From an uncultured Clostridia bacterium (GTDB lineage: Bacteria > Bacillota > Clostridia > Oscillospirales > Butyricicoccaceae): DNA of 36,698 bases. Location: positions 1-36,698 of the forward strand of contig CANSNO010000015.1 of the NCBI GenBank assembly GCA_947648385.1. The letters run 5' to 3'. Position numbers and translations under genes: made by a program. Below the pieces are notes generated by a model, which was given only the letters and a program-made list of their open reading frames with translations, had not been told where the DNA came from and ran no database searches. This document shows, in pieces, positions 22,656 through 30,630 of this stretch. Each line of letters opens with the position of its first letter. Position 1 is the stretch's first letter.

Positions 22656-24197
22656 ATGAAAAAGCAGAGAAAAAGGGCCGTCATCATCGCGCTGGCGGCG
22701 GCGGTGCTGTTCACGGCGTGCAGCGGAGTTATGAACGGAGAGGCCGAAAAGGACGAGGCGGCGCCCGAAACAGAGGTTAGGGACGATATCGTCATCGTCA
22801 CGGAGAGCGAGCCTCCCACCCTCCATCCCTTTGACCACAAATCGGTGACGGCCGGATATATGAACGCCCTTGTCTTTGACAAGCTGTTCGATATCGACGC
22901 CGACACCCTCGAGCCGACTCCTCAGCTCTGCGAGAGCTGGACAAACGACGGAAACACATGGACCTTCAAAATCTTTGAAAACGTCCTTTTCCACGACGGA
23001 GAGCATATGACGGCCGAGGACGTCAAGGCTTCCATGGAATACGCCAAAACATTCCCCACAACGATCGACTATACCTCCTTCTGGACGGATATAACGGCGG
23101 ACGACGATTATACTCTGACGGTCACCACCGACGGCCCCTGCTCCATGACCCTTTACAACATGGCCGGCATAAAGATTGTTCCCAAAAAGCTCATCGACGA
23201 GGGACACGATTTTGCCGTTCAGCCCATAGGCTCCGGCCCCTATAAGTTTGTAAACCGCGTGCTGGGAGACAGCATAGAGTTTGAAGCCAATGATGATTAT
23301 TTTAACGCGGCCCACCGCCCCCATATAAAGCGCATGACATGGAAGGTCGTGCCCGAGGGCTCATCAAGAACGATAGCTCTTGAGGCCGGCGAGGCCGACG
23401 TCATCATCGAGGTGGAGTCCAACGATGTGGCCCGTCTTGAGGAAAACGCCGATGTTGCCGTTTACAGGGTCGGCGGCACAAGGCTCAATTTCTTCGCCAT
23501 GAACAACGAGGTGTATCCTTTCAATAACATAGACTTCCGCAGGGCGGTAAACGCCGCCATCGACAGGCAGGCCGTCATAACGGTGGCCTGCAACGGTCAG
23601 GGGGCGCCCAACGCGGCCCACGCTCCCGATACTTACGGGGGATATTCCGATGTCGGCGCGCAGGGCTATGACGTGGAAAAGGCCAAGGAGTATCTGGCCG
23701 CCTCGGGGGTCGACACGGAAAATCTTGTTTTCTCCTGTATAGTGCCGAGCGACACGGCGCGCCGCACGGCCGAGGTCATTCAGGCCGAGCTGGCCGAGAT
23801 AGGCATAACAATGGAAATAGAGAATATGGATTACGCCACCCAGCTTTCGGCCATCATGAGCGGCGATTATGAGACCTCCATCGCCGGTTACACCTCAAAC
23901 AACCTCTGTATGTTCCTCTCGGGCTTCTATCACTCGAGCGCCATCGACGCCGCCAATCTGGCCCGTATAAATGACGGATATATCGACGGGCTGATAGACC
24001 TGAGCAAGACCCAGCTCGACGACGGGGAGAGGGAAGAGAGCTTCAGACAGGTCATAGAGTATATAAACGGGCTGTGTCCCCACGCCCCCCTTTATCAGAC
24101 CGAGGTCATAAGGGCGGCCGACGCGGGCCTGAGCGGCTTCAAGGTGTCGGCCTCGGGTGCCGTCAGGTTTGAGGATGTTTACTGGAGAGAGAATTAA
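22656..24197 (+). CDS. Peptide ABC transporter substrate-binding lipoprotein 2 (SBP family 5)
   Basis: A 513-residue paralogue of lipoprotein 1, sharing long blocks such as PTLHPFDH.SVTAGYMN, HDGEHMTAEDVKASMEYA, EGSSRTIALEAGE and MNNEVYPFNNIDFR. The lipobox LFTAC gives lipidated C22. The mature N-terminus differs more than the core, and several stretches near the presumed pocket differ (for example GQGAPNAAHAPDTYGGYSDV against GEGKTAVGMCPGVFPGSSQE), which may reflect other peptide preferences. It has its own promoter and T-box, so it is not simply cotranscribed with unit 1. GAGGTG precedes the ATG. No permease gene is next to it. Confidence 0.93.
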   Translation: MKKQRKRAVIIALAAAVLFTACSGVMNGEAEKDEAAPETEVRDDIVIVTESEPPTLHPFDHKSVTAGYMNALVFDKLFDIDADTLEPTPQLCESWTNDGNTWTFKIFENVLFHDGEHMTAEDVKASMEYAKTFPTTIDYTSFWTDITADDDYTLTVTTDGPCSMTLYNMAGIKIVPKKLIDEGHDFAVQPIGSGPYKFVNRVLGDSIEFEANDDYFNAAHRPHIKRMTWKVVPEGSSRTIALEAGEADVIIEVESNDVARLEENADVAVYRVGGTRLNFFAMNNEVYPFNNIDFRRAVNAAIDRQAVITVACNGQGAPNAAHAPDTYGGYSDVGAQGYDVEKAKEYLAASGVDTENLVFSCIVPSDTARRTAEVIQAELAEIGITMEIENMDYATQLSAIMSGDYETSIAGYTSNNLCMFLSGFYHSSAIDAANLARINDGYIDGLIDLSKTQLDDGEREESFRQVIEYINGLCPHAPLYQTEVIRAADAGLSGFKVSASGAVRFEDVYWREN

Positions 24198-24212
24198 AAT
24201 TTTAAAAAGTTC

Positions 24213-24240
24213 TTGACAATAGATTTGTTTCCTGTATAAT
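24213..24240 (+). promoter_or_regulatory. Third, orphan copy of the T-box-unit promoter
   Basis: TTGACA (24213-24218), 16 bp, TATAAT (24235-24240). Upstream and -35 sequence is almost identical to the promoter at 22330 and lies at the same place after the preceding stop codon, but no T-box follows. Confidence 0.85.
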
Positions 24241-24246
24241 TAAAAT

Positions 24247-24333
24247 TGAAAATGGATGTTTCAGATAAACATTTATTTTTCTTTCTCTTTGTTTTGGGAA
24301 GCCCACGTGAAAACGTGGGCTTCCCCTTTTTTA
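24247..24333 (+). ncRNA. Short predicted transcript of about 85-90 bases
   Basis: Between the orphan promoter and a strong terminator (arms GGGAAGCCCACGT and ACGTGGGCTTCCC, GAAA loop, then CTTTTTT) lies a short transcript with one internal hairpin ATGTTT-CAGAT-AAACAT and a pyrimidine-rich single strand. No start codon with a ribosome-binding site is seen. It could be a small RNA or the worn remnant of a third T-box leader. Confidence 0.5.
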
Positions 24334-24340
24334 TTATGTC

Positions 24341-24369
24341 TTGATTTTTGCGCCGGATATATGTATAAT
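24341..24369 (+). promoter_or_regulatory. Promoter of the CNNM pair
   Basis: TTGATT (24341-24346), 17 bp, TATAAT (24364-24369), beginning just after the terminator of the short RNA. The leader to the first CNNM gene is about 47 bases, too short for a magnesium riboswitch. Confidence 0.65.
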
Positions 24370-24422
24370 CTAAATTGTGTAAGTCTATACGCAAAAACAT
24401 TTTTAGGAGATGGTATTTTTCT

Positions 24423-25700
24423 ATGGACAGTAGCGGTAGTTCAGTCTACCTCCTGCTATTTTTGCTGGGACTTGGCGGAGCCTATTTCGCGGCCGCCGAG
24501 ACAGCCTACTCATCCATGAACAAAATCAGGATACGAAGCTATGCCGAGGGCGGTATGCCGGGGGCCAGGCGAGCCATGAGGATCGCCGATGATTTCGACA
24601 GGGCGCTCATCACCATGCTGATAGGCACCAACATAACCCACATCGCTTTCGCCTCGATAGTGACGATGATTTCCACAAGACTGTGGGGGGCGTCGTCGGT
24701 GCCCGTGACGACGGTTCTGTCGACCGTCTTTGTGTTTTTGTTTATCGAGATGCTTCCCAAAAGCTTTGCCGGAGAGAAGAGCGAAAAGCTGGCGTTGGCT
24801 TTTTCCGGCTCCATGACCCTTTTGATTAAGCTTTTCTCGCCCCTGAGCTTCCTTTTCAATTCCGTAAGCGCCGTGATTTCCAGACTGTTCGGCGGCCCCG
24901 AAAAGCCGACCGTAACCGAGGAAGAACTCCACGAGATAATCGAGACGATGGAGGAAGAGGGCGGCTTTGAGGGAGACAGCGAGAAGAGCGAGCTTATGCA
25001 GTCGGCACTTGATTTCGGAGATACGACGGTGCAGGATGTGTTCACCCCGAGAGTGGATATGGTGGCCCTCGATATCGACAGCACTACGGAGGAGATACTG
25101 GAGGTCATTACAAGCCAGAAGTTCTCGCGCATACCTGTCTACCGCGATACTATAGATAACATTATCGGGATACTGCAAACCCGAAAGTTTTTAAAGGCCT
25201 ATTTGACGGGCGGAGACGTCAGCCTCGGCTCACTTTTGAGCGAGGTGCATTTCGTCCACAAAAAGACCAACGTCCACGAGCTGCTGGACGAGATGAGCCG
25301 CCAAAAAACCCATATGTGCGTCATAACCGACGACTACGGCGGCACCCTCGGCATAGTGACCGTCGAGGATATCCTTGAGGAGCTGGTCGGGGAGATATGG
25401 GACGAGGACGACGACGTGGTGGAGGATATCGTGCCCGTCAGCAAGGACGTTTTCCGCATCAGCGCCGACGTCCTCGCCGATGACGCCTTTGAGGCCATGG
25501 AGCTTGACCACGACGAGGAGGAAACCGAACACAAGACCATCGGGGCGTGGGCTTTGGAGGTCTTTGAGAATATCCCCTCCGTCGGCGACAGCTTTGAAAA
25601 GGACGGCCTGCGCCTGACGGTGACGGGACTGGACAACAACCGCATAACCATGCTGGAAGCCAGCGTGCTTGACCGCGCCTGGCGCGCCCACGGGGAATAA
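24423..25700 (+). CDS. CNNM/CorC-HlyC family transporter 1
   Basis: Membrane protein of 425 residues with the order DUF21/CNNM transmembrane domain (about 1-180), a CBS pair (about 200-325; [55 protein letters not shown]) and a C-terminal CorC_HlyC domain (about 345-420). Family members are linked to magnesium efflux (MpfA, CNNM) and are often misnamed hemolysins. The ATG at 24423 begins MDSSGSS, like the next gene. The AGGAG site is 13 bases upstream, a long spacing shared by both genes. The gap to the second copy is 28 bases, so they form an operon. Whether the two act as a heterodimer is unknown. Confidence 0.9.
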   Translation: MDSSGSSVYLLLFLLGLGGAYFAAAETAYSSMNKIRIRSYAEGGMPGARRAMRIADDFDRALITMLIGTNITHIAFASIVTMISTRLWGASSVPVTTVLSTVFVFLFIEMLPKSFAGEKSEKLALAFSGSMTLLIKLFSPLSFLFNSVSAVISRLFGGPEKPTVTEEELHEIIETMEEEGGFEGDSEKSELMQSALDFGDTTVQDVFTPRVDMVALDIDSTTEEILEVITSQKFSRIPVYRDTIDNIIGILQTRKFLKAYLTGGDVSLGSLLSEVHFVHKKTNVHELLDEMSRQKTHMCVITDDYGGTLGIVTVEDILEELVGEIWDEDDDVVEDIVPVSKDVFRISADVLADDAFEAMELDHDEEETEHKTIGAWALEVFENIPSVGDSFEKDGLRLTVTGLDNNRITMLEASVLDRAWRAHGE

Positions 25701-25728
25701 TATATAATTTAGGAGTTGGTTTTAAGTC

Positions 25729-27012
25729 ATGGACAGTAGCTACTGGCCATATATTGCGATAGTTCTGCTTATAGCTCTTTCGGCATTCTTCTCCGGCTCG
25801 GAGATAGCCTTCGCCTCGGCCAACAAGGTCAGGCTCAAAAAGGCGGCCGAAAGGGGAGGCAGGGGAAAAACGGCCTATGAGATATCGGAGGACTATGACA
25901 ACGCCCTTTCGGCCATACTGATAGGCAACAACCTTGTCAACATAGCCGCCTCGTCGGTTGCGACCGTCATCGCCCTTTCCATATTCGGCGAGAACAGCTC
26001 AAAAGGCCCGGCCGTGGCGACGGCCGTCATGACGGTGCTGATACTTATTTTCGGAGAGATTGCCCCAAAAATAATAGCCAAGAGAAACTGCGACGAGTTT
26101 TCGGTGGCCGTGGCAAGACCCCTGAAGCTGGTCATGACGGTATTCAGGCCGATAAGCGCCGTCGTCATGAAGGTACTTTCTGTTTTCGAGAGGGTATGGG
26201 GCAAAGGGGAGGACGTCCCCTCTGTGACCGAGGAGGAGCTTTCCTCCATAATAGACATAATCGAGAGCGAGGGCGTCATCGACGAGGGCCACAGCGAGCT
26301 TTTACAGTCGGCTCTTGAGTTTTCCGACATCACGGCTCAGGAGATACTCACGCCGCGCGTCGATATGATAGCCATAGATATCGACGACGGCATGGATGAG
26401 ATAAAGCAGAGGGTCTTTGAATCGCCTTATTCGAGGATACCCGTCTACCGCGATACCTCCGACAATATCCTCGGCGTGCTGTTTGTCGACCATTTTTTCA
26501 AGGCCCTTGTGGACGACCCCTCCTTTGAGGATGTGGAGAGCATTCTCATGCCGCCCTGTTATATCCCCAAGACGATGAAGCTTCCGGCCGTCGTCAGCCA
26601 ACTCAAGAAGTTCAAGACCCAGCTTGCCATCGTCGTCGACGAATACGGCGGCACCATGGGCATAGTAACCATGGAGGACGCTTTGGAGGAGCTTGTGGGC
26701 GACATATGGGACGAGACCGACGAGATAGAGCCGGAAATGACCCAGACGGGCGAGGACACCTATATCGCCGAGGGCGATATGTCCATATACGATTTTCTGG
26801 AGTATTTCGACCTGAGCGACCACCGTTTTGACACGGAATATGTCACCGTCGGCGGCTGGGCCATAGAGATGCTTGACGGCTATCCCCAGAAGGGGGACAG
26901 CTTTGAATATCAGAACCTCGTCATAACGATAGAAGAGGTGGACGACCTGCGAATAACAAAGCTGGGCGTCAAAGTCCTGCCGAAAGAGGACGACGGGGAA
27001 AAAGACGAATAA
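25729..27012 (+). CDS. CNNM/CorC-HlyC family transporter 2
   Basis: Tandem paralogue of 427 residues with the same domain order: CNNM helices with [19 protein letters not shown] at the start, CBS pair ([62 protein letters not shown]) and CorC_HlyC domain ending near [18 protein letters not shown]. The first helix keeps the SGSE-type motif typical of the family. The partner at 24423 reads GAYFAAAETAYSS at that place, so the pair differs in the membrane domain. A strong terminator follows. Mg or Co efflux is a family-level expectation. Confidence 0.9.
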   Translation: MDSSYWPYIAIVLLIALSAFFSGSEIAFASANKVRLKKAAERGGRGKTAYEISEDYDNALSAILIGNNLVNIAASSVATVIALSIFGENSSKGPAVATAVMTVLILIFGEIAPKIIAKRNCDEFSVAVARPLKLVMTVFRPISAVVMKVLSVFERVWGKGEDVPSVTEEELSSIIDIIESEGVIDEGHSELLQSALEFSDITAQEILTPRVDMIAIDIDDGMDEIKQRVFESPYSRIPVYRDTSDNILGVLFVDHFFKALVDDPSFEDVESILMPPCYIPKTMKLPAVVSQLKKFKTQLAIVVDEYGGTMGIVTMEDALEELVGDIWDETDEIEPEMTQTGEDTYIAEGDMSIYDFLEYFDLSDHRFDTEYVTVGGWAIEMLDGYPQKGDSFEYQNLVITIEEVDDLRITKLGVKVLPKEDDGEKDE

Positions 27013-27020
27013 AAAAATAA

Positions 27021-27052
27021 CCCCCACGCGTTACGCGTGGGGGGATTTTTTT
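27021..27052. terminator. Bidirectional terminator, CNNM operon and Na/Pi gene
   Basis: Arms CCCCCACGCG and CGCGTGGGGG around TTA, flanked by TTTTTTT on the + strand and by AAAAAAATAA upstream, which gives a U-run on the - strand. Confidence 0.93.
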
Positions 27053-28853
27053 ATTTCTCCACAGTGTCGGGCAGGAGAATCATGTCGAGATAGCGGCGCT
27101 CATAATAGTTCTGCCATTGGTCGCTCAGGTTGGAGTTGGCCTCGGCCACCACCTTGCGGTATTCGTGGGTGTCGAACTTGTTGGCCTTGTCGGTGTACAT
27201 CATGACATAGATGCCGATGTTGGAGCAGTGGTCGGCAATCTTTTCCAGATGGTGGATGATGTCCAGGAAGGGGATGCCGTTCTTGACGGTACACTGACCG
27301 GCCTGAAGTCTGGCGATGTGCTTGCTCTTGAGGGTCTCCTTGAGGGCGTCGATGACCTCCTCAAGGGCTTCTATCTTCTGGGTTATCGAGCTGTCGCCCC
27401 CCTCAAAGGCTTCGACCGTCAGGGATATTATCTCCTCGGCGGCGTTGGCCATGACGCCTATCTCGCATATGGCGTCGTCGGAAAAGACTATCTCGCTTTC
27501 GACGATATGGCTATACTGCTCATAGAGGTTCTCGGCATAGTCGCCTATCTGCTCGAACTCTCCCACGGCGTGCATTATCTCGGTATAGGAGCGTTGGTTG
27601 ATCTCCGAGAGGTCCTTGTCGTTTATACCCAGGAGGTAGGTGTTGACCCTTGCCTCGCAGACGTCAATGAAATCTTCGTTGGAGGTGAACTTTTTGGCGT
27701 CGACCTCCTCGTGGTCGACAATTCCCTTGATGACTATACGCACGTTTTCAAGGGCCATTTCGCCCATGGTGCGTATCACCTTGTGGCACTGCTCAAGGGC
27801 GACGGCCGGCGTGTCGTAAAAACGGGGATCGAGTATGGCCAGCAGCTTCTCCTCCGGCTCCTCCTCGGTGGAGCGCACGGTCTTTTCGGCCAGCGCCACC
27901 ACCTTGTTGCGGAAGGGCAGCAGGATCAGCGTCACAGATACGTTGAACAGGGTGTGGAAGTTGGCTATGCCCGATTTTGTCACGGCGCTCTCCCAGAACG
28001 GGAAACCGACGACGGCGTTGATGGAATAGATGGCGGCGATAAAGAGGAGCGAGCCTATCATGTTGAAATAAAAGTGTATCATGGCCGCCCTTTTGGCGTT
28101 TTTATTGGCGCCGAGGGAGGACTCGATGGAGGTCCAGCAGGTGCCGATGTTCTGGCCCATGATTATGGGCAGGGCGGCGGCATATGATACGGCCCCAGTG
28201 GCGGCGGCCGCCTGAAGGATACCGATGGAGGCGGCCGAGCTGTGAAGTATGGCCGTTATGACCGCGCCGACAATTATGCCCAGCAGGGGATTTTTAAGGG
28301 CGATAAAGGCTCTCTGGAAGGCCGGGAGCTGGCTGAGGGGGTTGACGGCGCCCTCCATGGTCGTCATGCCGATGAAGAGCAGACCGACGCCGATGATTAT
28401 CTCGCATATCGTGCTCACCTTTTTCTTTTTGGAAAAGCTGAGGGTTATGGCGCCGATGGCAAGCAGTATGTAACAGAGAACCGAGGGCTTTAACAGCGCC
28501 AGCATATTGCCGGCCGAGCCGCCCGAATCGAGGCTGAGTATCTGGGCCGTGATGGTGGTGCCGATGTTGGCGCCCATAATGATGCCGACGGCCTGGTTGA
28601 GCTTCATTATGCCGGCGTTGACAAAACCGACCACCATGACGGTTGTGCCCGTCGAGCTTTGTATGATGGCCGTCACCAGCGCGCCGGCCAAAACCGACTT
28701 GAAGATGTTGCCCGTCACGGCCTCAAGGGCCTTTTGCAGCTTTTCCCCGGCCATTTTCTCAAGGGCGGCGCTCATGGTGGACATACCGAAGAAGAATATG
28801 CCCAGACCGCCGAAAAACTTGATGGCAAGGGTCAGATAGGAAAGAAAATCCAA
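27051..28853 (-). CDS. Na/Pi cotransporter family protein with PhoU-like domain
   Basis: About 600 residues. The N-terminal half is a Na/Pi (type II, NptA/YjbB-like) transporter with two inverted repeats, seen as QSSTGTTVMVVGFVNAG near residue 65 and HSSAASIGILQAA near 205, and FFGGLGIFFFGMSTM at the start. The C-terminal half (about 345-560) is helical and PhoU-like. Phosphate uptake or efflux is the expected role. The start is uncertain: a TTG at 28853 has GAGGTG six bases upstream, whereas the GTG at 28862 lies inside that site. A good promoter (TTGACA, 18 bp, TATAAT; complement 28914-28943) precedes it. Confidence 0.9.
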   Translation of the reverse strand: MDFLSYLTLAIKFFGGLGIFFFGMSTMSAALEKMAGEKLQKALEAVTGNIFKSVLAGALVTAIIQSSTGTTVMVVGFVNAGIMKLNQAVGIIMGANIGTTITAQILSLDSGGSAGNMLALLKPSVLCYILLAIGAITLSFSKKKKVSTICEIIIGVGLLFIGMTTMEGAVNPLSQLPAFQRAFIALKNPLLGIIVGAVITAILHSSAASIGILQAAAATGAVSYAAALPIIMGQNIGTCWTSIESSLGANKNAKRAAMIHFYFNMIGSLLFIAAIYSINAVVGFPFWESAVTKSGIANFHTLFNVSVTLILLPFRNKVVALAEKTVRSTEEEPEEKLLAILDPRFYDTPAVALEQCHKVIRTMGEMALENVRIVIKGIVDHEEVDAKKFTSNEDFIDVCEARVNTYLLGINDKDLSEINQRSYTEIMHAVGEFEQIGDYAENLYEQYSHIVESEIVFSDDAICEIGVMANAAEEIISLTVEAFEGGDSSITQKIEALEEVIDALKETLKSKHIARLQAGQCTVKNGIPFLDIIHHLEKIADHCSNIGIYVMMYTDKANKFDTHEYRKVVAEANSNLSDQWQNYYERRYLDMILLPDTVEK

Positions 28854-28913
28854 GTGTTTCACCTCTTATGAATGATTGCGCCAAAAGAAACTCTTATTTA
28901 CCCATACGATTTT

Positions 28914-28999
28914 ATTATACATATACTACAGCCTAAATGTCAATACCATATCACTGTTTACAATTAAACATTGAAAGAGTACGGTTTTTCTGCTATTAT
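28914..28999. promoter_or_regulatory. Divergent promoters around a TGTTTA-N4-TAAACA palindrome
   Basis: The - strand promoter is TTGACA (complement at 28938-28943), 18 bp, TATAAT (complement at 28914-28919), for the Na/Pi gene. The + strand promoter is TTGAAA (28971-28976), 17 bp, TATTAT (28994-28999), for the C26 gene. Between them lies a perfect dyad TGTTTA-CAAT-TAAACA (28955-28970) that abuts the + strand -35, a possible shared operator. Confidence 0.65.
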
Positions 29000-29057
29000 A
29001 TCTTTATGCCTTTATATAATTGCGTTTCACTATCCTTAATGAAAGAAGTGAAGAGTT

Positions 29058-29825
29058 ATGATAAGCGGAAAGCCTTTGATATGCGTTACAAACACCTCCG
29101 ACGCCCTTGTCACCTTCGGCGACGGCACGGCGGATAAAAATGTGAGGGCGGCGGGACAGAGAAAGATAGTTTCTCCCTCGTCCTATCCCAGAGCCATAGC
29201 TATGGCCGGCGGCGTGCCCCTGCTGACAAGCGAGCTCTGCGTTTGCGAGATGGCCGAGCTTTGCGACGGCCTGCTGCTGACGGGGGGAGAGGACATAAAC
29301 CCGGCCCTTTTGGGAGAGAAAAAGCTCAACGACAGCGTCAGGTGGGACGACACAAGAGACGAGTTTGAGCTGAGGCTCTTTAAGGAGTTTTACGACAGGG
29401 GCAAACCCATTTTCGGCATTTGCCGCGGCTTTCAGGTGATAAACGTGGCCCTCGGCGGAGGACTTTATCAAGACCTTGTGGAGCAGATGGGGGTTGTGCA
29501 TATGAACATCGACATCCGCCACAGGATAACCGTCAGGGAGGGCAGCCTTCTGGGCCGTCTTTTCGGCAGTGAGTTCAGAGTCAACAGCACCCATCACCAG
29601 GCGGTCAGGGAGCTGGGCGAGGGTCTTGTGCCCACGGCATGGTCGGTGGAGGGAATATGCGAGGCATTTGAGCATCAATCGAGGCCGATATTCGGCACCC
29701 AGTTCCATCCCGAAAGGCTGACAAATATCATGTGGGATGACCGCACCCCCGATTTTGCCCCTTTGTTCGAGCATTTTATAAGCCTTTGTATGCAGGGACA
29801 TGAGATAAAAGAGATGAGGATATGA
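29058..29825 (+). CDS. Class I glutamine amidotransferase-like hydrolase (peptidase C26, PuuD-like)
   Basis: Predicted gamma-glutamyl hydrolase of 255 residues. The catalytic triad is visible: C122 in FGICRGFQ, H217 and E219 in TQFHPER. LLLTGGEDINP and the NSTHHQAV segment are also typical of gamma-glutamyl-GABA hydrolases. The substrate may be gamma-glutamyl-GABA or another gamma-glutamyl amide; no putrescine pathway genes are nearby to decide. The ATG at 29058 follows GAAGTGAAGAG, a weak site. The stop codon overlaps the next gene in ATGA, which implies coupled expression with the lipoprotein. Confidence 0.87.
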   Translation: MISGKPLICVTNTSDALVTFGDGTADKNVRAAGQRKIVSPSSYPRAIAMAGGVPLLTSELCVCEMAELCDGLLLTGGEDINPALLGEKKLNDSVRWDDTRDEFELRLFKEFYDRGKPIFGICRGFQVINVALGGGLYQDLVEQMGVVHMNIDIRHRITVREGSLLGRLFGSEFRVNSTHHQAVRELGEGLVPTAWSVEGICEAFEHQSRPIFGTQFHPERLTNIMWDDRTPDFAPLFEHFISLCMQGHEIKEMRI

Positions 29826-30598
29826 AGATTATAAAAATTACCGCGGCTCTGGCCGCCGTGACAATGACGATAACGGCCTCGGGATGCGCCCTGATGCGCT
29901 TTGAGGACGGGGAGAGCCTGAAGCAGAGCGAGGAGAAGCTGCAGACCGTCGAGAACGCCGAAACCCTGTCTCCCGTTTTACTGCTGGATAAGGAAAAACT
30001 GGTCATTGACGAAAGCCTGACCGATGCAAGCGGCGCCGAGACGGCCGCATATCACGCCGAGTTCCCCTATTTTAAAAACGACAACGACAGCCCCGTCCTG
30101 TCGAAGATAAACGACTATTATCAGGACGAGTATGAGCAGATGCTTGGGGACAAGGACAGGTTTTTCAGAATCGTGGCGGAAAAGCCCACCGAGGGCCTGA
30201 GAAAGACCGAGTTCGGCTACAACCTGCTTGACTGTCCCGAGGAATACATAAGCGTGCTGAGAAGCTACGAGGGGGTCGATTCCCTCGGAGCTGAGCAGAA
30301 GACATATTATTGCGAGGTCTTCAGCGCCGTCACAGGCTGGAAGCTCCGTTTTTCGGATATCTTCGGCGAGGACGCCGAAAAGGCCCAAACGGCTCTCAAC
30401 GCCCTGCTTGAGAGCTGGAGCAGGGAGAGGAAATACACAACCTCATGGATATACAATTCCGGCGACGACAAGCTTATGGGCAATATCGCCTTTGACAACG
30501 AGACTTTATATGTGGCCCTGCCGGCCTATACGGCCCCCGGAGGGGAGACGCTGATAGAGCTGCCCATAGACGATTTCGCGGAGCTTTTGGGAGAATAA
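29822..30598 (+). CDS. Lipoprotein with DUF4163/DUF3298 (RsiV-like) fold
   Basis: A 258-residue secreted lipoprotein. The signal peptide ends in TASGC with C22 as lipidation site. After a linker, AAYHAEFPYFKNDNDSPVLSKINDYYQ looks like a DUF4163 start. YYCEVFSAVTGWKLRFSDIFGEDAEKA and the final LYVALPAYTAPGGETLIELPIDDFAELL fit the DUF3298 module found in RsiV and PdaC extracellular parts. In RsiV this region binds lysozyme, but no sigma factor is adjacent. Overlap with the C26 gene and the 32-base gap to pepT suggest one transcript. Function unknown. Confidence 0.72.
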   Translation: MKIIKITAALAAVTMTITASGCALMRFEDGESLKQSEEKLQTVENAETLSPVLLLDKEKLVIDESLTDASGAETAAYHAEFPYFKNDNDSPVLSKINDYYQDEYEQMLGDKDRFFRIVAEKPTEGLRKTEFGYNLLDCPEEYISVLRSYEGVDSLGAEQKTYYCEVFSAVTGWKLRFSDIFGEDAEKAQTALNALLESWSRERKYTTSWIYNSGDDKLMGNIAFDNETLYVALPAYTAPGGETLIELPIDDFAELLGE

Positions 30599-30630
30599 AG
30601 CCTTAAAATATTTATAAGGAGAGAAGAAAC

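Noticed and set aside
24198-24422. A third T-box or a magnesium riboswitch before the CNNM genes
   Set aside because: The promoter copy is convincing, but the transcript after it lacks the GGTGGAAGCCCG, UGGN and AGTAGG elements, and the second promoter leaves about 47 bases before the gene.
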